Assembly: GCF_022808645.1 (NCBI RefSeq)
Contig: NZ_JAKZKT010000004.1
Location: forward strand, 62,001-126,000
DNA length: 64,000 nt
Origin: Bacillus litorisediminis
Lineage (GTDB): Bacteria; Bacillota; Bacilli; Bacillales; JC228
Direction: 5' to 3'
The position numbers were made by a program, and so were the translations under genes. The notes beneath the pieces were generated by a model. It did no database searches. It was not told the DNA's origin and saw only the letters and a program-made list of their open reading frames with translations. Below, in pieces: positions 47,411 through 56,178 of this stretch. Positions within the stretch are counted from its first letter, which is position 1; each line of letters begins with the position of its first letter.

Positions 47411-47944
47411 TTATTTTCCAAACACTAAGGTTACAATCACAATTGAAGCGACAATTCCGACTAGATCTGCCCAAAGACCTACCTTTAAAGCATCTCCCAT
47501 CTTTTTAATGCCGACTGCACCAAAATAGACAGTCAAGACATAAAACGTAGTATCCGTACTTCCCTGAAGAGTGGATGCCAATCTTCCTATAAAGGAATCA
47601 GGTCCATATGTAGCTATTAAATCACTTGTCATGCCTAAAGCTGCTGTTCCTGAAATTGGCCTGATGATGGCAAGTGGAACTACTTCTGGCGGAATTCCTA
47701 TCAGAAGCAGTAACGGTTCCAATAAACCCATGAAATATTCAAGGGCGCCGGACGCACGAAAGACGGTGATTGCTACCAGCATTCCTACTAAATAAGGAAT
47801 AATTGAAAATGCAATTTGGATTCCATCTTTGCCGCCTTCGACAAATGTCTCGTAAGTGGGTACCCTTTTCCAGGTTCCATAAATAAGAATTCCACCGACA
47901 ATCAGCGGAATTAGCCAAAGAGAGATCGTGCTAATCAGCTCCAT
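47411..47944 (-). CDS. spmB: Spore maturation protein SpmB
   Basis: Nucleoside-recognition (Gate) family membrane protein of 177 residues with about four helices. With SpmA it is needed for normal spore core dehydration and heat resistance in B. subtilis. Conserved segments are EGGKDGIQIAFSIIPYLVGM (near 36) and IIRPISGTAALGM (near 93). Its ATG overlaps the spmA stop by one base (TAATG). Confidence 0.95.
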   Translation of the reverse strand: MELISTISLWLIPLIVGGILIYGTWKRVPTYETFVEGGKDGIQIAFSIIPYLVGMLVAITVFRASGALEYFMGLLEPLLLLIGIPPEVVPLAIIRPISGTAALGMTSDLIATYGPDSFIGRLASTLQGSTDTTFYVLTVYFGAVGIKKMGDALKVGLWADLVGIVASIVIVTLVFGK

Positions 47945-48540
47945 TAAAGATCCCTCCCCTTTTTAATCCGCCGCCAATAATAATAGCGGTCAATCATGAT
48001 AGCCCCTAGAGTAGAGCAAATCGTTGCAATAATCGTTGGAAATACAATTTCTGTCGGATTAGCTGAATGATAATTCATCCTTATTGCTAAAACAGTGGTC
48101 GGAATTAAGGTTAAACTGGAAGTATTAATCGCTAAAAAAGTAATCATTGATCTGCTTGCTATCGGCTTATTCCCGTTTAATTCCTTTAGTTGCTCCATAG
48201 CCTTTATCCCTAATGGGGTTGCAGCATTCCCCAGACCAAACATATTTGCCATCATATTAGAAAGAATATAGCCCATCGCCGGATGTTCAGGAGGCACTTC
48301 GGGGAACAATCGCTTAACAATCGGTTTAAAAATCCGGCCAAATAAATTTAGCAGTCCTGCTTCTTGTGCAATTCTCATGATCCCCAGCCAAAATACTAAA
48401 ATACTAATGAGACCAATTGAAATCGTAACAGCTTCTTTTGCTCCATCAAATAAAGCTTTATTCACTTCATCCATTTTCCCATTAATGATGGCAAATACAA
48501 TCCCTATTATAGTGAGAGATACCCAAATATAATTAACCAT
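47944..48540 (-). CDS. spmA: Spore maturation protein SpmA
   Basis: Gate-domain membrane protein of 198 residues from the ATG at 48540, which lies 8 nt inside dacB; the open frame begins 16 codons earlier without support. Four helices; GAKEAVTISIGLISILVFWLG and MMANMFGLGNAATPLGIKAM are typical. Acts with SpmB and DacB in spore core dehydration and cortex structure. Coupled dacB-spmA-spmB operon. Confidence 0.95.
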   Translation of the reverse strand: MVNYIWVSLTIIGIVFAIINGKMDEVNKALFDGAKEAVTISIGLISILVFWLGIMRIAQEAGLLNLFGRIFKPIVKRLFPEVPPEHPAMGYILSNMMANMFGLGNAATPLGIKAMEQLKELNGNKPIASRSMITFLAINTSSLTLIPTTVLAIRMNYHSANPTEIVFPTIIATICSTLGAIMIDRYYYWRRIKKGRDL

Positions 48541-49681
48541 ATAGATCGACGCCCACGAATGCAGTAAATATTCCCTTAAACAAATCAAACCAAGATTCTT
48601 CGTCTTTTGATCCCGTACTATAATAGATCGGCAATTCTTTTATAATGTCTTCATGAAAATAGACAATTGCCTTCCCGACAACTTCCGGTATTTCTTCCGG
48701 ATGTCTTTCCCACTGTTTTTTTGGTTCAATCATTCGATACTCAACCCGAAAGTCTTCTATCTCTTCCTCCTTTACCGGATAGGAAAACGGATGTTTAATT
48801 GTAGCTTTTCCTTCATAAAAACTATCATCTAATTCAGTAACTTCTCCTTTATGTACAAGTGTTATATTTTCGAAAGTATCAAACGCATATTCAAACATGT
48901 TGATATGGTCATTCCAATCACTAGGAGCATTCAATGTAACAGCGACCAGATTCATATTATCAAGGGAAGCTGTTGACACAAGCGTTCTGCCCGCCAATTT
49001 TGTATAGCCAGTTTTCCCTCCCGTACTGTGTTCGTATAATCTGGTCAGCAGCTTGTTCTTATTTCTCCAAACCCTGTCCCACTTTTCATAAGGGTTCGGA
49101 GCCCGATACACTTTTGTACCGGCAATTTTCTTATACGCTTCGTTTTTCATCGCATAACTTGTTAAAATCGCCATATCATAAGCGGTTGAATAATGATCGT
49201 CTGAATCATCTAATCCGTGCGGGTTGGCGAAATGAGTATTCCTCATGCCCAGCTCTGCTGCTTTTTGGTTCATTAAAAATACAAAACCCTCCAGACTTCC
49301 CCCAACGTGCTCAGCAATAGCTACGGCTGCATCATTTCCCGAGCGCAGCATGAGTCCATATACTAAATCTTGCAATTTAATTTTTTCTCCAGCTTTCAAA
49401 TAAAGAGAAGACCCCTCAGTCCTGACGGCCTGTTCACTAACCGTTACATTCTCATCCAGCTTTCCTGACTCTATCGCTATGATAGCTGTCATTATTTTCG
49501 TTATAGAAGCAATCCGCCTTTTTTCATGAGCCCTTTTTTCATACAAAACGCGACCGGTATCCTGATCTATTAAAATGGCACTATATGCACTGACAGATAA
49601 AGCTTTAGCTTTATTTGGGTAGATGTTCATGAGGAAGACGAAACAGAACATAAGTAACAAGACTTTTTTTAACTTGTACAT
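48533..49681 (-). CDS. dacB: Sporulation D-alanyl-D-alanine carboxypeptidase DacB (PBP5*)
   Basis: Trims stem peptides of spore cortex peptidoglycan, limiting cross-links. The protein is 382 residues. Signal peptide (about 1-27), then the penicillin-binding motifs in order: SITK (near 60, SxxK), SGN (near 115) and KTG (near 217). The C-terminal beta domain and amphipathic end follow. AAAGGAG precedes the ATG. A strong sigma-E-like promoter lies 32 nt upstream, which fits mother-cell expression and separates it from the general PBP5 (dacA). Confidence 0.96.
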   Translation of the reverse strand: MYKLKKVLLLMFCFVFLMNIYPNKAKALSVSAYSAILIDQDTGRVLYEKRAHEKRRIASITKIMTAIIAIESGKLDENVTVSEQAVRTEGSSLYLKAGEKIKLQDLVYGLMLRSGNDAAVAIAEHVGGSLEGFVFLMNQKAAELGMRNTHFANPHGLDDSDDHYSTAYDMAILTSYAMKNEAYKKIAGTKVYRAPNPYEKWDRVWRNKNKLLTRLYEHSTGGKTGYTKLAGRTLVSTASLDNMNLVAVTLNAPSDWNDHINMFEYAFDTFENITLVHKGEVTELDDSFYEGKATIKHPFSYPVKEEEIEDFRVEYRMIEPKKQWERHPEEIPEVVGKAIVYFHEDIIKELPIYYSTGSKDEESWFDLFKGIFTAFVGVDLYG

Positions 49682-49712
49682 TCTCTCTTCTCCTTTATTG
49701 TTACTTTGTACA

Positions 49713-49742
49713 AGTTTATGCAGGACCTGTCCATATATGAAC
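49713..49742 (-). promoter_or_regulatory. Candidate sigma-E promoter of dacB-spmA-spmB
   Basis: The minus strand has GTTCATAT (49735-49742), exactly 14 bp, then CATAAACT (49713-49720), a close match to the sigma-E consensus. It lies about 30 nt before the dacB start. Sigma-E control of dacB is known in B. subtilis. Confidence 0.7.
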
Positions 49743-49831
49743 AGAAGCTCTTAGATTCCGCCTTTTAAACAAAAATAAAGGCTGTTTCCGCATACTTTGT
49801 TGTTTTTATAGATCTTCCGCGAAAACAGGCA

Positions 49832-49866
49832 AAATAAAAAGAGACTAGAATTACGCTAATCTCTTT
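49832..49866 (-). terminator. Terminator at the sodF stop
   Basis: Stem AAAGAGATTAG/CTAGTCTCTTT (11 pairs with one G-U), 7-nt loop, then TTATTTTG on the minus strand. The 5' arm touches the sodF stop. Confidence 0.85.
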
Positions 49867-50755
49867 AAAATGGCTTCCAGACTATCTTTTTAGCTTCTTC
49901 ATACCGCTTTTCAACATCTCTCCAGTTCACCACATTCCACCAGGCATCTACGTATTCGGCTTTTCGGTTTTCGTACTGAAGGTAATAGGCATGTTCCCAA
50001 ACATCAAGTACAAGTAGAGGGATTGTATCCCATTGTGTTAATATCATGTGACGCTCTGATTGGAGGATTTCTAGATGCCTCGACCTTGGAGACCATACCA
50101 ATATGGCCCATCCCACCCCTTCTACTTGTTTGGCAGCTTCTGAGAAATGTTTTTTAAAAGCATCAAAGGAACCAAAATAGGCATCTATATCTCTAGCAAG
50201 CTCTCCTCTTGGTCTGCCTCCGCCACGAGGGGTCATATTGTTCCAAAAAATGGTGTGTAAATAATGTCCAGATCCGTGGAAAGCCAATTCTCTTTCCCAA
50301 TGTTTAACCAATTTAAAATTATTGGTTCTTCGGGCTTCTTCAAGCTTTGTTTCCGCTTTATTTAATCCATCCACATAGGATTGATGATGTTTCGTATGGT
50401 GCAGCCTCATAATCCGTTGGGATATATAGGGCTCGAGTGCATCATAGGAATAGGGGAGCGGCGGCAAAACATGTCTGCCGGGCGGAACAGCATTTTGCTG
50501 TCTCATCGATTCATTTCTGATCGTATGCCATACGGATTGCAGAAGATGATCCAATTGCCAAACTGCATTTTGGATGGATCCCACTCTGAATTCATGGTCC
50601 TCTCCATCATCTTCACGGTCCGTTTCACTATGAATCAGAGTAATGTACTGGTCAATATGTTCATCTCTAATGTCATTAGTATCAATCCATTCCCTAACTT
50701 CTTCAAGCCACTTTTTCGCTTCCTGCACATAATCTTCGTTTTTAGTCACATACAT
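49865..50755 (-). CDS. sodF: Fe/Mn-family superoxide dismutase (SodF-like)
   Basis: The protein is 296 residues: an extra N-terminal helical segment of about 95 residues, then a complete SOD domain starting at LPPLPYSYDALEPYIS. Metal ligands are visible in LHHTKHHQSYV (near 118), HGSGHYLHTIFW (near 160), and DVWEHAYYLQY (Asp and His near 250). The extension and length match B. subtilis SodF (281 residues) rather than SodA (about 200). B. subtilis does not have sodF at this dacB-ypuI junction, so the location may be a local rearrangement. Confidence 0.88.
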   Translation of the reverse strand: MYVTKNEDYVQEAKKWLEEVREWIDTNDIRDEHIDQYITLIHSETDREDDGEDHEFRVGSIQNAVWQLDHLLQSVWHTIRNESMRQQNAVPPGRHVLPPLPYSYDALEPYISQRIMRLHHTKHHQSYVDGLNKAETKLEEARRTNNFKLVKHWERELAFHGSGHYLHTIFWNNMTPRGGGRPRGELARDIDAYFGSFDAFKKHFSEAAKQVEGVGWAILVWSPRSRHLEILQSERHMILTQWDTIPLLVLDVWEHAYYLQYENRKAEYVDAWWNVVNWRDVEKRYEEAKKIVWKPF

Positions 50756-50849
50756 CCCTCTTCTCCTTCTTTTTCATCCCTATCATATGAGAAGAGGCTA
50801 TCCTATTTACCTTTTCCAATAAATATTTAAAATTACAGAGATTGTACCG

Positions 50850-50883
50850 GAAAAAAAGCAGACCAGATTGACTGGTCTGCTTT
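50850..50883 (-). terminator. Terminator after ypuI
   Basis: Perfect 12-bp stem AAAGCAGACCAG/CTGGTCTGCTTT, 5-nt loop, then TTTTCC on the minus strand, 9 nt past the ypuI stop. Confidence 0.9.
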
Positions 50884-50891
50884 CTTGCACT

Positions 50892-51380
50892 TTACTTATT
50901 TTGGGTTATCTTTGTAGCGTAATCCGTTTCATAGTACTCTAATTCTTCTCTCATTTTTTGAAACGGCTGCTCTAAGTCTCTCATTAATTGTTCCACAGAT
51001 GAAGGGACACTTTTTCTAAATTTAATACTATTCTTTCCTGTATATGCAGAACGGCTATCTTCATACCAAAGGTCAGATTTTGGCGAGAAAAATTCCTCAA
51101 TACATTGATGGTAGATTCTGTAAAGTGTTTTTTCAGCTGCCTGCTTTGAAAAATCTTCTTTGTTTAAAAGCAATTGACATGTATCCAAGCTTTCTTCACA
51201 AAAAACGCATAACCTTCGCAGGTTTGATGCTATCCCTTTATAGAAAACTGGATCCCCATCTTTTTCTCCCTGCAGTGATTGAAGGGTTGTCGAATTTAAA
51301 AATTCCTCTATCCTTGCTACAGACTCTTGCAAGAATGTATTTGCGTTCTCAATTTGTATCTTTACTAAAGAATGAGCCAC
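50892..51380 (-). CDS. ypuI: YpuI family protein (DUF3907)
   Basis: A 162-residue soluble, mostly helical protein with no membrane helix or catalytic motif. The sequence fits the DUF3907/YpuI family and the place is right (near dacB, downstream of scpAB). The TTCATTTAGGAGGAATTAGTGTGGCT-type context gives a GTG start with AGGAGG. Function unknown. Confidence 0.8.
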   Translation of the reverse strand: MAHSLVKIQIENANTFLQESVARIEEFLNSTTLQSLQGEKDGDPVFYKGIASNLRRLCVFCEESLDTCQLLLNKEDFSKQAAEKTLYRIYHQCIEEFFSPKSDLWYEDSRSAYTGKNSIKFRKSVPSSVEQLMRDLEQPFQKMREELEYYETDYATKITQNK

Positions 51381-51405
51381 ACTAATTCCTCCTAAATGAA
51401 TGATT

Positions 51406-51822
51406 TCATGGCTGTTTTATAAATAATATGGGAGAACGGACGGTTGCTTTCTTATTTGTACAAAATTCACTAAACATTTTTTCGACTTGCTCCCAGTTTG
51501 TTTGTCTGAATGCTTCTACTAAAGGGGTATCGTCATGGAGATACACTTCTTTTTTCCCGATTGCCTCTGGATTTGCCATTAAATAAATCCAAGCAGCAAG
51601 ATCACGAATATAACAAGGTGTGTTCCCTGAAATAAATAAGGGCTGTCCAGAATAAGGTATTTCTTCTATGATTATCTCTTCGAAGTACCTCACATAAAGC
51701 AATTGAAAAGTATTTTCCTTATTATTGTCTATGTACGTTACTATACTTCTTGAAAAGCCATCCTCTGGGGAATTAGGTAGAGCCTTTTCCAATTCCACCC
51801 CGCTAAGAGCTACAATATCCAA
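51406..51822 (-). CDS. Unrecognised 138-residue protein between scpB and ypuI
   Basis: I do not recognise it. It is soluble and acidic, with alternating beta-like segments in the first half (STDIN-free, e.g. NTFQLLYVRYFEEIIIEEIPYSG split as strands near 38-58) and helices later. Start TTG with AGGAGG 7 nt upstream is convincing. It follows scpB in the same direction with an 87-nt gap and precedes ypuI by 25 nt, so it is probably co-transcribed with ypuI. No function is proposed. Confidence 0.65.
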   Translation of the reverse strand: MDIVALSGVELEKALPNSPEDGFSRSIVTYIDNNKENTFQLLYVRYFEEIIIEEIPYSGQPLFISGNTPCYIRDLAAWIYLMANPEAIGKKEVYLHDDTPLVEAFRQTNWEQVEKMFSEFCTNKKATVRSPILFIKQP

Positions 51823-51909
51823 ACCAATTCCTCCTTCCAGGCAGACAGAACTATCATCTTGGTACTTTATCCTATTCTACCATAAGAAAAAATATTTTTG
51901 TCTGAAAAA

Positions 51910-52494
51910 TCAAACATCTAATCTTTCTTGGAAGGTTTCAAAAAAGAGATCAGCTTCATTTTGAACATCTTGATCATCAATATCATCTGGAAGTTTAGGC
52001 AGTTCGTTTAAATCCTTTAAACCGAAAACATCTAAAAATGTCTTGGTTGTCCCATATAGATAGGCTCGTCCGGTTCCTTCTGCTCTGCCGCATTCTTCTA
52101 TTAATCCTTTAGCCATTAGTGTTTGTATAGGACGTTCTGTTTTAACTCCCCGAATTTCTTCAATTTCAACCCTTGTGATAGGCTGCCGATAGGCGATAAT
52201 AGCGAGTGTCTCAAGTGCAGCCTGCGAAAGAGAATGTTGACTTGGAGATTCCACTAACTTCTTTAAATAATCCGCAAATTCCTTTTTCGTTACTAACTCA
52301 TATGTATCGCCAAATTGTACAATGGTAAGGCCGCCATTGGACTCGTCATATTCCCTTTTCATCTCTTGGATAAAGGTTCGAATTTCAGATTCGGGCTTTT
52401 CAAGAACTGAAGCAATCTGTTTACAAGTCAGTCCTTCGTCCCCTGCAGCAAACAAAAGACTTTCAATAATTCCATGCCAATTCACAAACATCAT
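51910..52494 (-). CDS. scpB: Segregation and condensation protein ScpB
   Basis: Winged-helix subunit of the SMC-ScpA-ScpB condensin that organises and separates chromosomes. The protein is 194 residues: two winged-helix domains (about 5-85 and 90-165) with the conserved LSQAALETLAIIAYRQPITRVEIEEIRGV split over 86-114. ScpB dimerises and binds the ScpA middle region. 13 nt after scpA. Confidence 0.96.
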   Translation of the reverse strand: MMFVNWHGIIESLLFAAGDEGLTCKQIASVLEKPESEIRTFIQEMKREYDESNGGLTIVQFGDTYELVTKKEFADYLKKLVESPSQHSLSQAALETLAIIAYRQPITRVEIEEIRGVKTERPIQTLMAKGLIEECGRAEGTGRAYLYGTTKTFLDVFGLKDLNELPKLPDDIDDQDVQNEADLFFETFQERLDV

Positions 52495-52507
52495 CCTTCA
52501 CCCCACC

Positions 52508-53242
52508 TTACACAGCTAAAATAAATAATTCCGAAAAATTATCCTGCTGCTGGACGGTAATTTCATTTCGTTTTAACAGTTCCAATAAAGCTAAAAAAGT
52601 AACAACCACTTGAGATTTATCGGAATACGGAAACAATTCACTGAACGGCTTTTGAAAAGATGGATGCAGCAATGCTCTGATGTCATCCATTCTTTGCTCA
52701 ATTGAAATATCTTGTCTTGTAATTCTTGTTGAAAGCGGCCGCTGCAGCCGTTTTCGTCTTAATAATTTTTGAAAGGCTGCAATCATATCATACACACTGA
52801 CATTCAAATCCGCTGTAGCCGTAATTTCTGTTTTCTCGTATTGAGATAAATCGATAGGCGGCCTTGTAAACATAAGACTTCTTTCCTCTTCTCGGTCTTT
52901 AAGCTCCTTAGCCACTTCTTTATATTTTTTATATTCGATCAGGCGTTCAACTAATTCTTCCCGCGGATCTTCTTCGTACTGATATTCATCGTCTATCAGC
53001 AATTCCGGATCTTGTTTCGGGAGCAGCATTTTACTTTTAATGGCAAGCAGGGTTGCTGCCATCACTAAATATTCACTTGCCACATCCAATTGAAGCTCTT
53101 GCATCGTATGAATATAAGACATGTATTGTTCTGTTATTTCTTTCATCGGGATATCATATATATCAATTTCTAGCTTTTGAATTAAATGTAATAATAAATC
53201 AAGAGGTCCTTCAAAAGCATCAATTTTCACTAAATATTCCAT
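52508..53242 (-). CDS. scpA: Segregation and condensation protein ScpA
   Basis: Kleisin subunit closing the SMC ring. The protein is 244 residues from the ATG at 53242 (in-frame GTG three codons earlier). The N-terminal SMC-binding region starts FEGPLDLLLHLIQKLEIDIYDI, and the C-terminal winged helix has VVVTFLALLELLKRNEI. Operon with scpB; upstream, ypuF is divergent. Confidence 0.97.
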   Translation of the reverse strand: MEYLVKIDAFEGPLDLLLHLIQKLEIDIYDIPMKEITEQYMSYIHTMQELQLDVASEYLVMAATLLAIKSKMLLPKQDPELLIDDEYQYEEDPREELVERLIEYKKYKEVAKELKDREEERSLMFTRPPIDLSQYEKTEITATADLNVSVYDMIAAFQKLLRRKRLQRPLSTRITRQDISIEQRMDDIRALLHPSFQKPFSELFPYSDKSQVVVTFLALLELLKRNEITVQQQDNFSELFILAV

Positions 53243-53401
53243 TATACTCACGCCTACTTGTATATTTCAAAAGAAACTACCCTTAAGTATAGAGGATTCT
53301 TCCCTTTACTCCAATAAAAAATTGATTCAATTAAAGATTTCCTGCTTTTTTGGAAACGTGGTACCCTAGTTAGAGAAGAATTTTTAAAAGGGGGAGTTCC
53401 C

Positions 53402-53923
53402 TTGTATCCATATAGCTATATATTATTTTTATCATATTTTCACGGCAATCGGGATTATTTTGAGTGTCATGAAGTGTTAGAAGATTATTGGAAAAGTCCA
53501 GAAGGTCATTCTGAAAGAATCTGGGTAGGATTAATTCAGACATCTGTAGGATTTTATCACTACCGGCGAGGAAATCTTACTGGGGCCAAGAAAATGTTTG
53601 AAAAATCTATCAATACACTAAAGCTGGAACAGGACGCTATAGAGAAGCTGGGACTTGATGCCGAACGTTATTTTAATCTGCTGGACGTACAAATCAAAAA
53701 AATTGAGAGGAACGATCCTTATGAAAGTGTCAATCTTCCTATAGTAGATGATGAGCTTCTGGCTGAATGTAAAAAAGTCTGCCGAGAGCATAACTGGACA
53801 TTTGCTGAAGCAGCAGCTCTTCCGCCAGCTGAAATTATCCACAAACATAAAATGCGTGATCGCACAGAGGTTGAAGAATCTAGAAAAGAAGCAATTAAAC
53901 GAAAAAGAAAGAGCTCTTTTTAA
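53402..53923 (+). CDS. ypuF: DUF309 protein YpuF
   Basis: The protein is 173 residues. The DUF309 core is NRDYFECHEVLEDYWK (near 17-32) followed by GLIQTSVGFYHYRRGNLTGAKKM, a TPR-like all-helical fold with conserved His, Glu and Trp whose role is unknown. The C-terminal 30 residues are highly charged. Start TTG with GGGGGAG upstream. Plus strand, divergent from scpA, terminator immediately after. Confidence 0.85.
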   Translation: MYPYSYILFLSYFHGNRDYFECHEVLEDYWKSPEGHSERIWVGLIQTSVGFYHYRRGNLTGAKKMFEKSINTLKLEQDAIEKLGLDAERYFNLLDVQIKKIERNDPYESVNLPIVDDELLAECKKVCREHNWTFAEAAALPPAEIIHKHKMRDRTEVEESRKEAIKRKRKSSF

Positions 53924-53939
53924 AGACTCTTTCTTTTTT
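53902..53939. terminator. Terminator at the ypuF end, converging on ribT
   Basis: Stem AAAAAGAAAGAG/CTCTTTCTTTTT (12 pairs, 13-nt loop) ending in a T run on the plus strand and a run rich in T on the minus strand, so it may serve both ypuF and ribT. Confidence 0.75.
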
Positions 53940-53960
53940 GGTTAAATCATACGATATCTG

Positions 53961-54374
<414 letters not shown>

Positions 54375-54437
54375 CTAAGAAAACCATAGATTACTTCCCA
54401 TTATGGTACCGTATAAATGAGGGAGTTTCAACCTGGA

Positions 54438-54527
54438 TTATTTTAGAATATACATTAAATAGATGCCTGCCCATACTAAACTCCCAAAAAGTAAACTAAT
54501 AAATAAAATAATTTGTTTTTTTCTCAA
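54438..54527 (-). CDS. Possible 29-residue single-pass membrane peptide
   Basis: Short frame TTG-TAA with AGGTGG 7 nt before the start. The product begins MRKKQIILF, has a hydrophobic stretch through most of the chain (ISLLFGSLVWAGIYLMYI) and ends LK, a typical small membrane protein layout with a basic cytoplasmic N-terminus. It lies between lysA and ribT. No family is recognised; coding status needs conservation evidence. Confidence 0.4.
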   Translation of the reverse strand: MRKKQIILFISLLFGSLVWAGIYLMYILK

Positions 54528-54605
54528 CTTCCATCCACCTGCACATTCAACTGCATCATTATTTATGTCCCTTTGCCAAGTTTACTTTAAGTGAAGGTAA
54601 CTTGT

Positions 54606-55940
54606 TCAGTCAAGTGTTTCCACTTTTTTTCGGGAAAAAGGCAAATCTAGTTTGATAAGGTCTTCATAGGTTTCTCTTTCAATAACCAGCTGATCTTCGC
54701 TATTCTCAACAAAAACAACTGCTGGCCTTGGAATTCGATTATAATTATTAGCCATGGAATATCCATAGGCACCTGTACAAAAGACAGCTAAATAATCACC
54801 AGGATTTGCCTGCGGCAAAGGCAGATCCCATATCAGCATATCTCCCGATTCACAGCATTTTCCGGCAATTGAAACCACTTCAGTGGTTTCATCGTTCATC
54901 CGATTTGCAAGTGCTGCTTCATATTTAGCTTCATATAATGCAGGGCGAATATTATCACTCATTCCGCCATCTATAGCCAGATACTTTCTTATTTCTGGGA
55001 CAATCTTTTGAGAACCAATTTTATACAGCGTAATTCCGGCATCACCTACAATGGATCTGCCTGGTTCAATCCATATCTCTGGCTGGCTTAACCCTTGCTC
55101 CCTAACTTGATCCATAACCTCTTTCATCATTTCATAAATATATTGGCTGGGAGGAATGGGATCATCGTCTTTTGTATAACGAATTCCGAAGCCTCCACCC
55201 AGATTAAGGACCTTGGCTTCAAATCCAAAGCTGTCCTTCCAATCTCGAAGTTTCTCCATGATTTTTCTGGCAGCTAATACAAAACCAGTCGTTTCAAATA
55301 TTTGTGATCCGATATGACAATGTATCCCTAAAAGCTCAATGTAATCACAAGTTAATGCTTGACGCACGGCATTTTCAGCCTGCCCATTTTGCAAATCAAA
55401 CCCGAATTTTGAATCCTCTTGTCCCGTTAAAATATAGTCATGGGTGTGTGCTTCAATTCCTGGTGTCACCCGAATTAAGATCGACATTTTTTTCTGTCTT
55501 TCGTTCAGTAATGAAATCAGTCTGGATAATTCATATTCATTATCTACCACAATACAGCCAATCTCGTATTCTAATGCCATCAATAGCTCTTCATCGCTTT
55601 TATTGTTCCCGTGAAAATGGATTTTTTCAGGTGGAAATCCCGCAGCGATGGCAGTATAAAGTTCTCCTCCTGAAACAACATCAAGGGACAGTCCTTCCTC
55701 ATGGACAATCTGAATCATTCCAATACAAGAAAAAGCCTTGCTGGCATATGCAACCTGATGGGATATGCCTAGCTTTTTAAAAGCCGATTGAAAATCACGA
55801 GCTTTTTGTCTTATTAAGCCGACATCATATATATATAAAGGGGTTCCATATTTTTCTGCTAATTCTATCGTATCTAAACCATCAACTGATAAATGGCCTT
55901 TTTCATTAACTGATTGATTTCCATATAAATAATGCTTCAA
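54606..55940 (-). CDS. lysA: Diaminopimelate decarboxylase
   Basis: PLP enzyme that converts meso-diaminopimelate to lysine. The protein is 444 residues. The PLP lysine is in VAYASKAFSCIGMIQI (near 62), GIHCHIGSQI (near 200) and the glycine-rich phosphate loop NLGGGFGIRY (near 248) follow, and CESGDML carries the cross-subunit active-site cysteine. It lies downstream of spoVAF as in B. subtilis. A terminator sits between; no lysine riboswitch is visible in the 238-nt gap. Confidence 0.97.
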   Translation of the reverse strand: MKHYLYGNQSVNEKGHLSVDGLDTIELAEKYGTPLYIYDVGLIRQKARDFQSAFKKLGISHQVAYASKAFSCIGMIQIVHEEGLSLDVVSGGELYTAIAAGFPPEKIHFHGNNKSDEELLMALEYEIGCIVVDNEYELSRLISLLNERQKKMSILIRVTPGIEAHTHDYILTGQEDSKFGFDLQNGQAENAVRQALTCDYIELLGIHCHIGSQIFETTGFVLAARKIMEKLRDWKDSFGFEAKVLNLGGGFGIRYTKDDDPIPPSQYIYEMMKEVMDQVREQGLSQPEIWIEPGRSIVGDAGITLYKIGSQKIVPEIRKYLAIDGGMSDNIRPALYEAKYEAALANRMNDETTEVVSIAGKCCESGDMLIWDLPLPQANPGDYLAVFCTGAYGYSMANNYNRIPRPAVVFVENSEDQLVIERETYEDLIKLDLPFSRKKVETLD

Positions 55941-56119
55941 TATACATTCCCCGCCTTTTTAAAAACACGAATAGCCATTGTGTCTTTAACCCGTTATTGT
56001 AATAAAATTAACTTTACCACACTCATGAATCGGTATCAATAATCAGGATATACAAGTCTTTCTTTCCATTATTTTAAGTTTAAAATTATTAAATTGAACC
56101 ATTGAAATATCACAAAAAC

Positions 56120-56171
56120 AAAAAAAGGCTATCAAAAGAGGCAAAAAATGATTTTTCCTCCTCAGATAGCC
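56120..56171 (-). terminator. Terminator after spoVAF
   Basis: Stem GGCTATC/GATAGCC with extended inner GAGGAGG/CCTCTTT pairs and a long A/T-rich loop, followed by TTTTTTTG on the minus strand, 8 nt past the spoVAF stop. Confidence 0.85.
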
Positions 56172-56178
56172 CGACTTA

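Noticed and set aside
55941-56119. Possible lysine riboswitch before lysA
   Set aside because: None of the conserved L-box segments is visible; the stretch is AT-rich and the gene is in the spoVA context.
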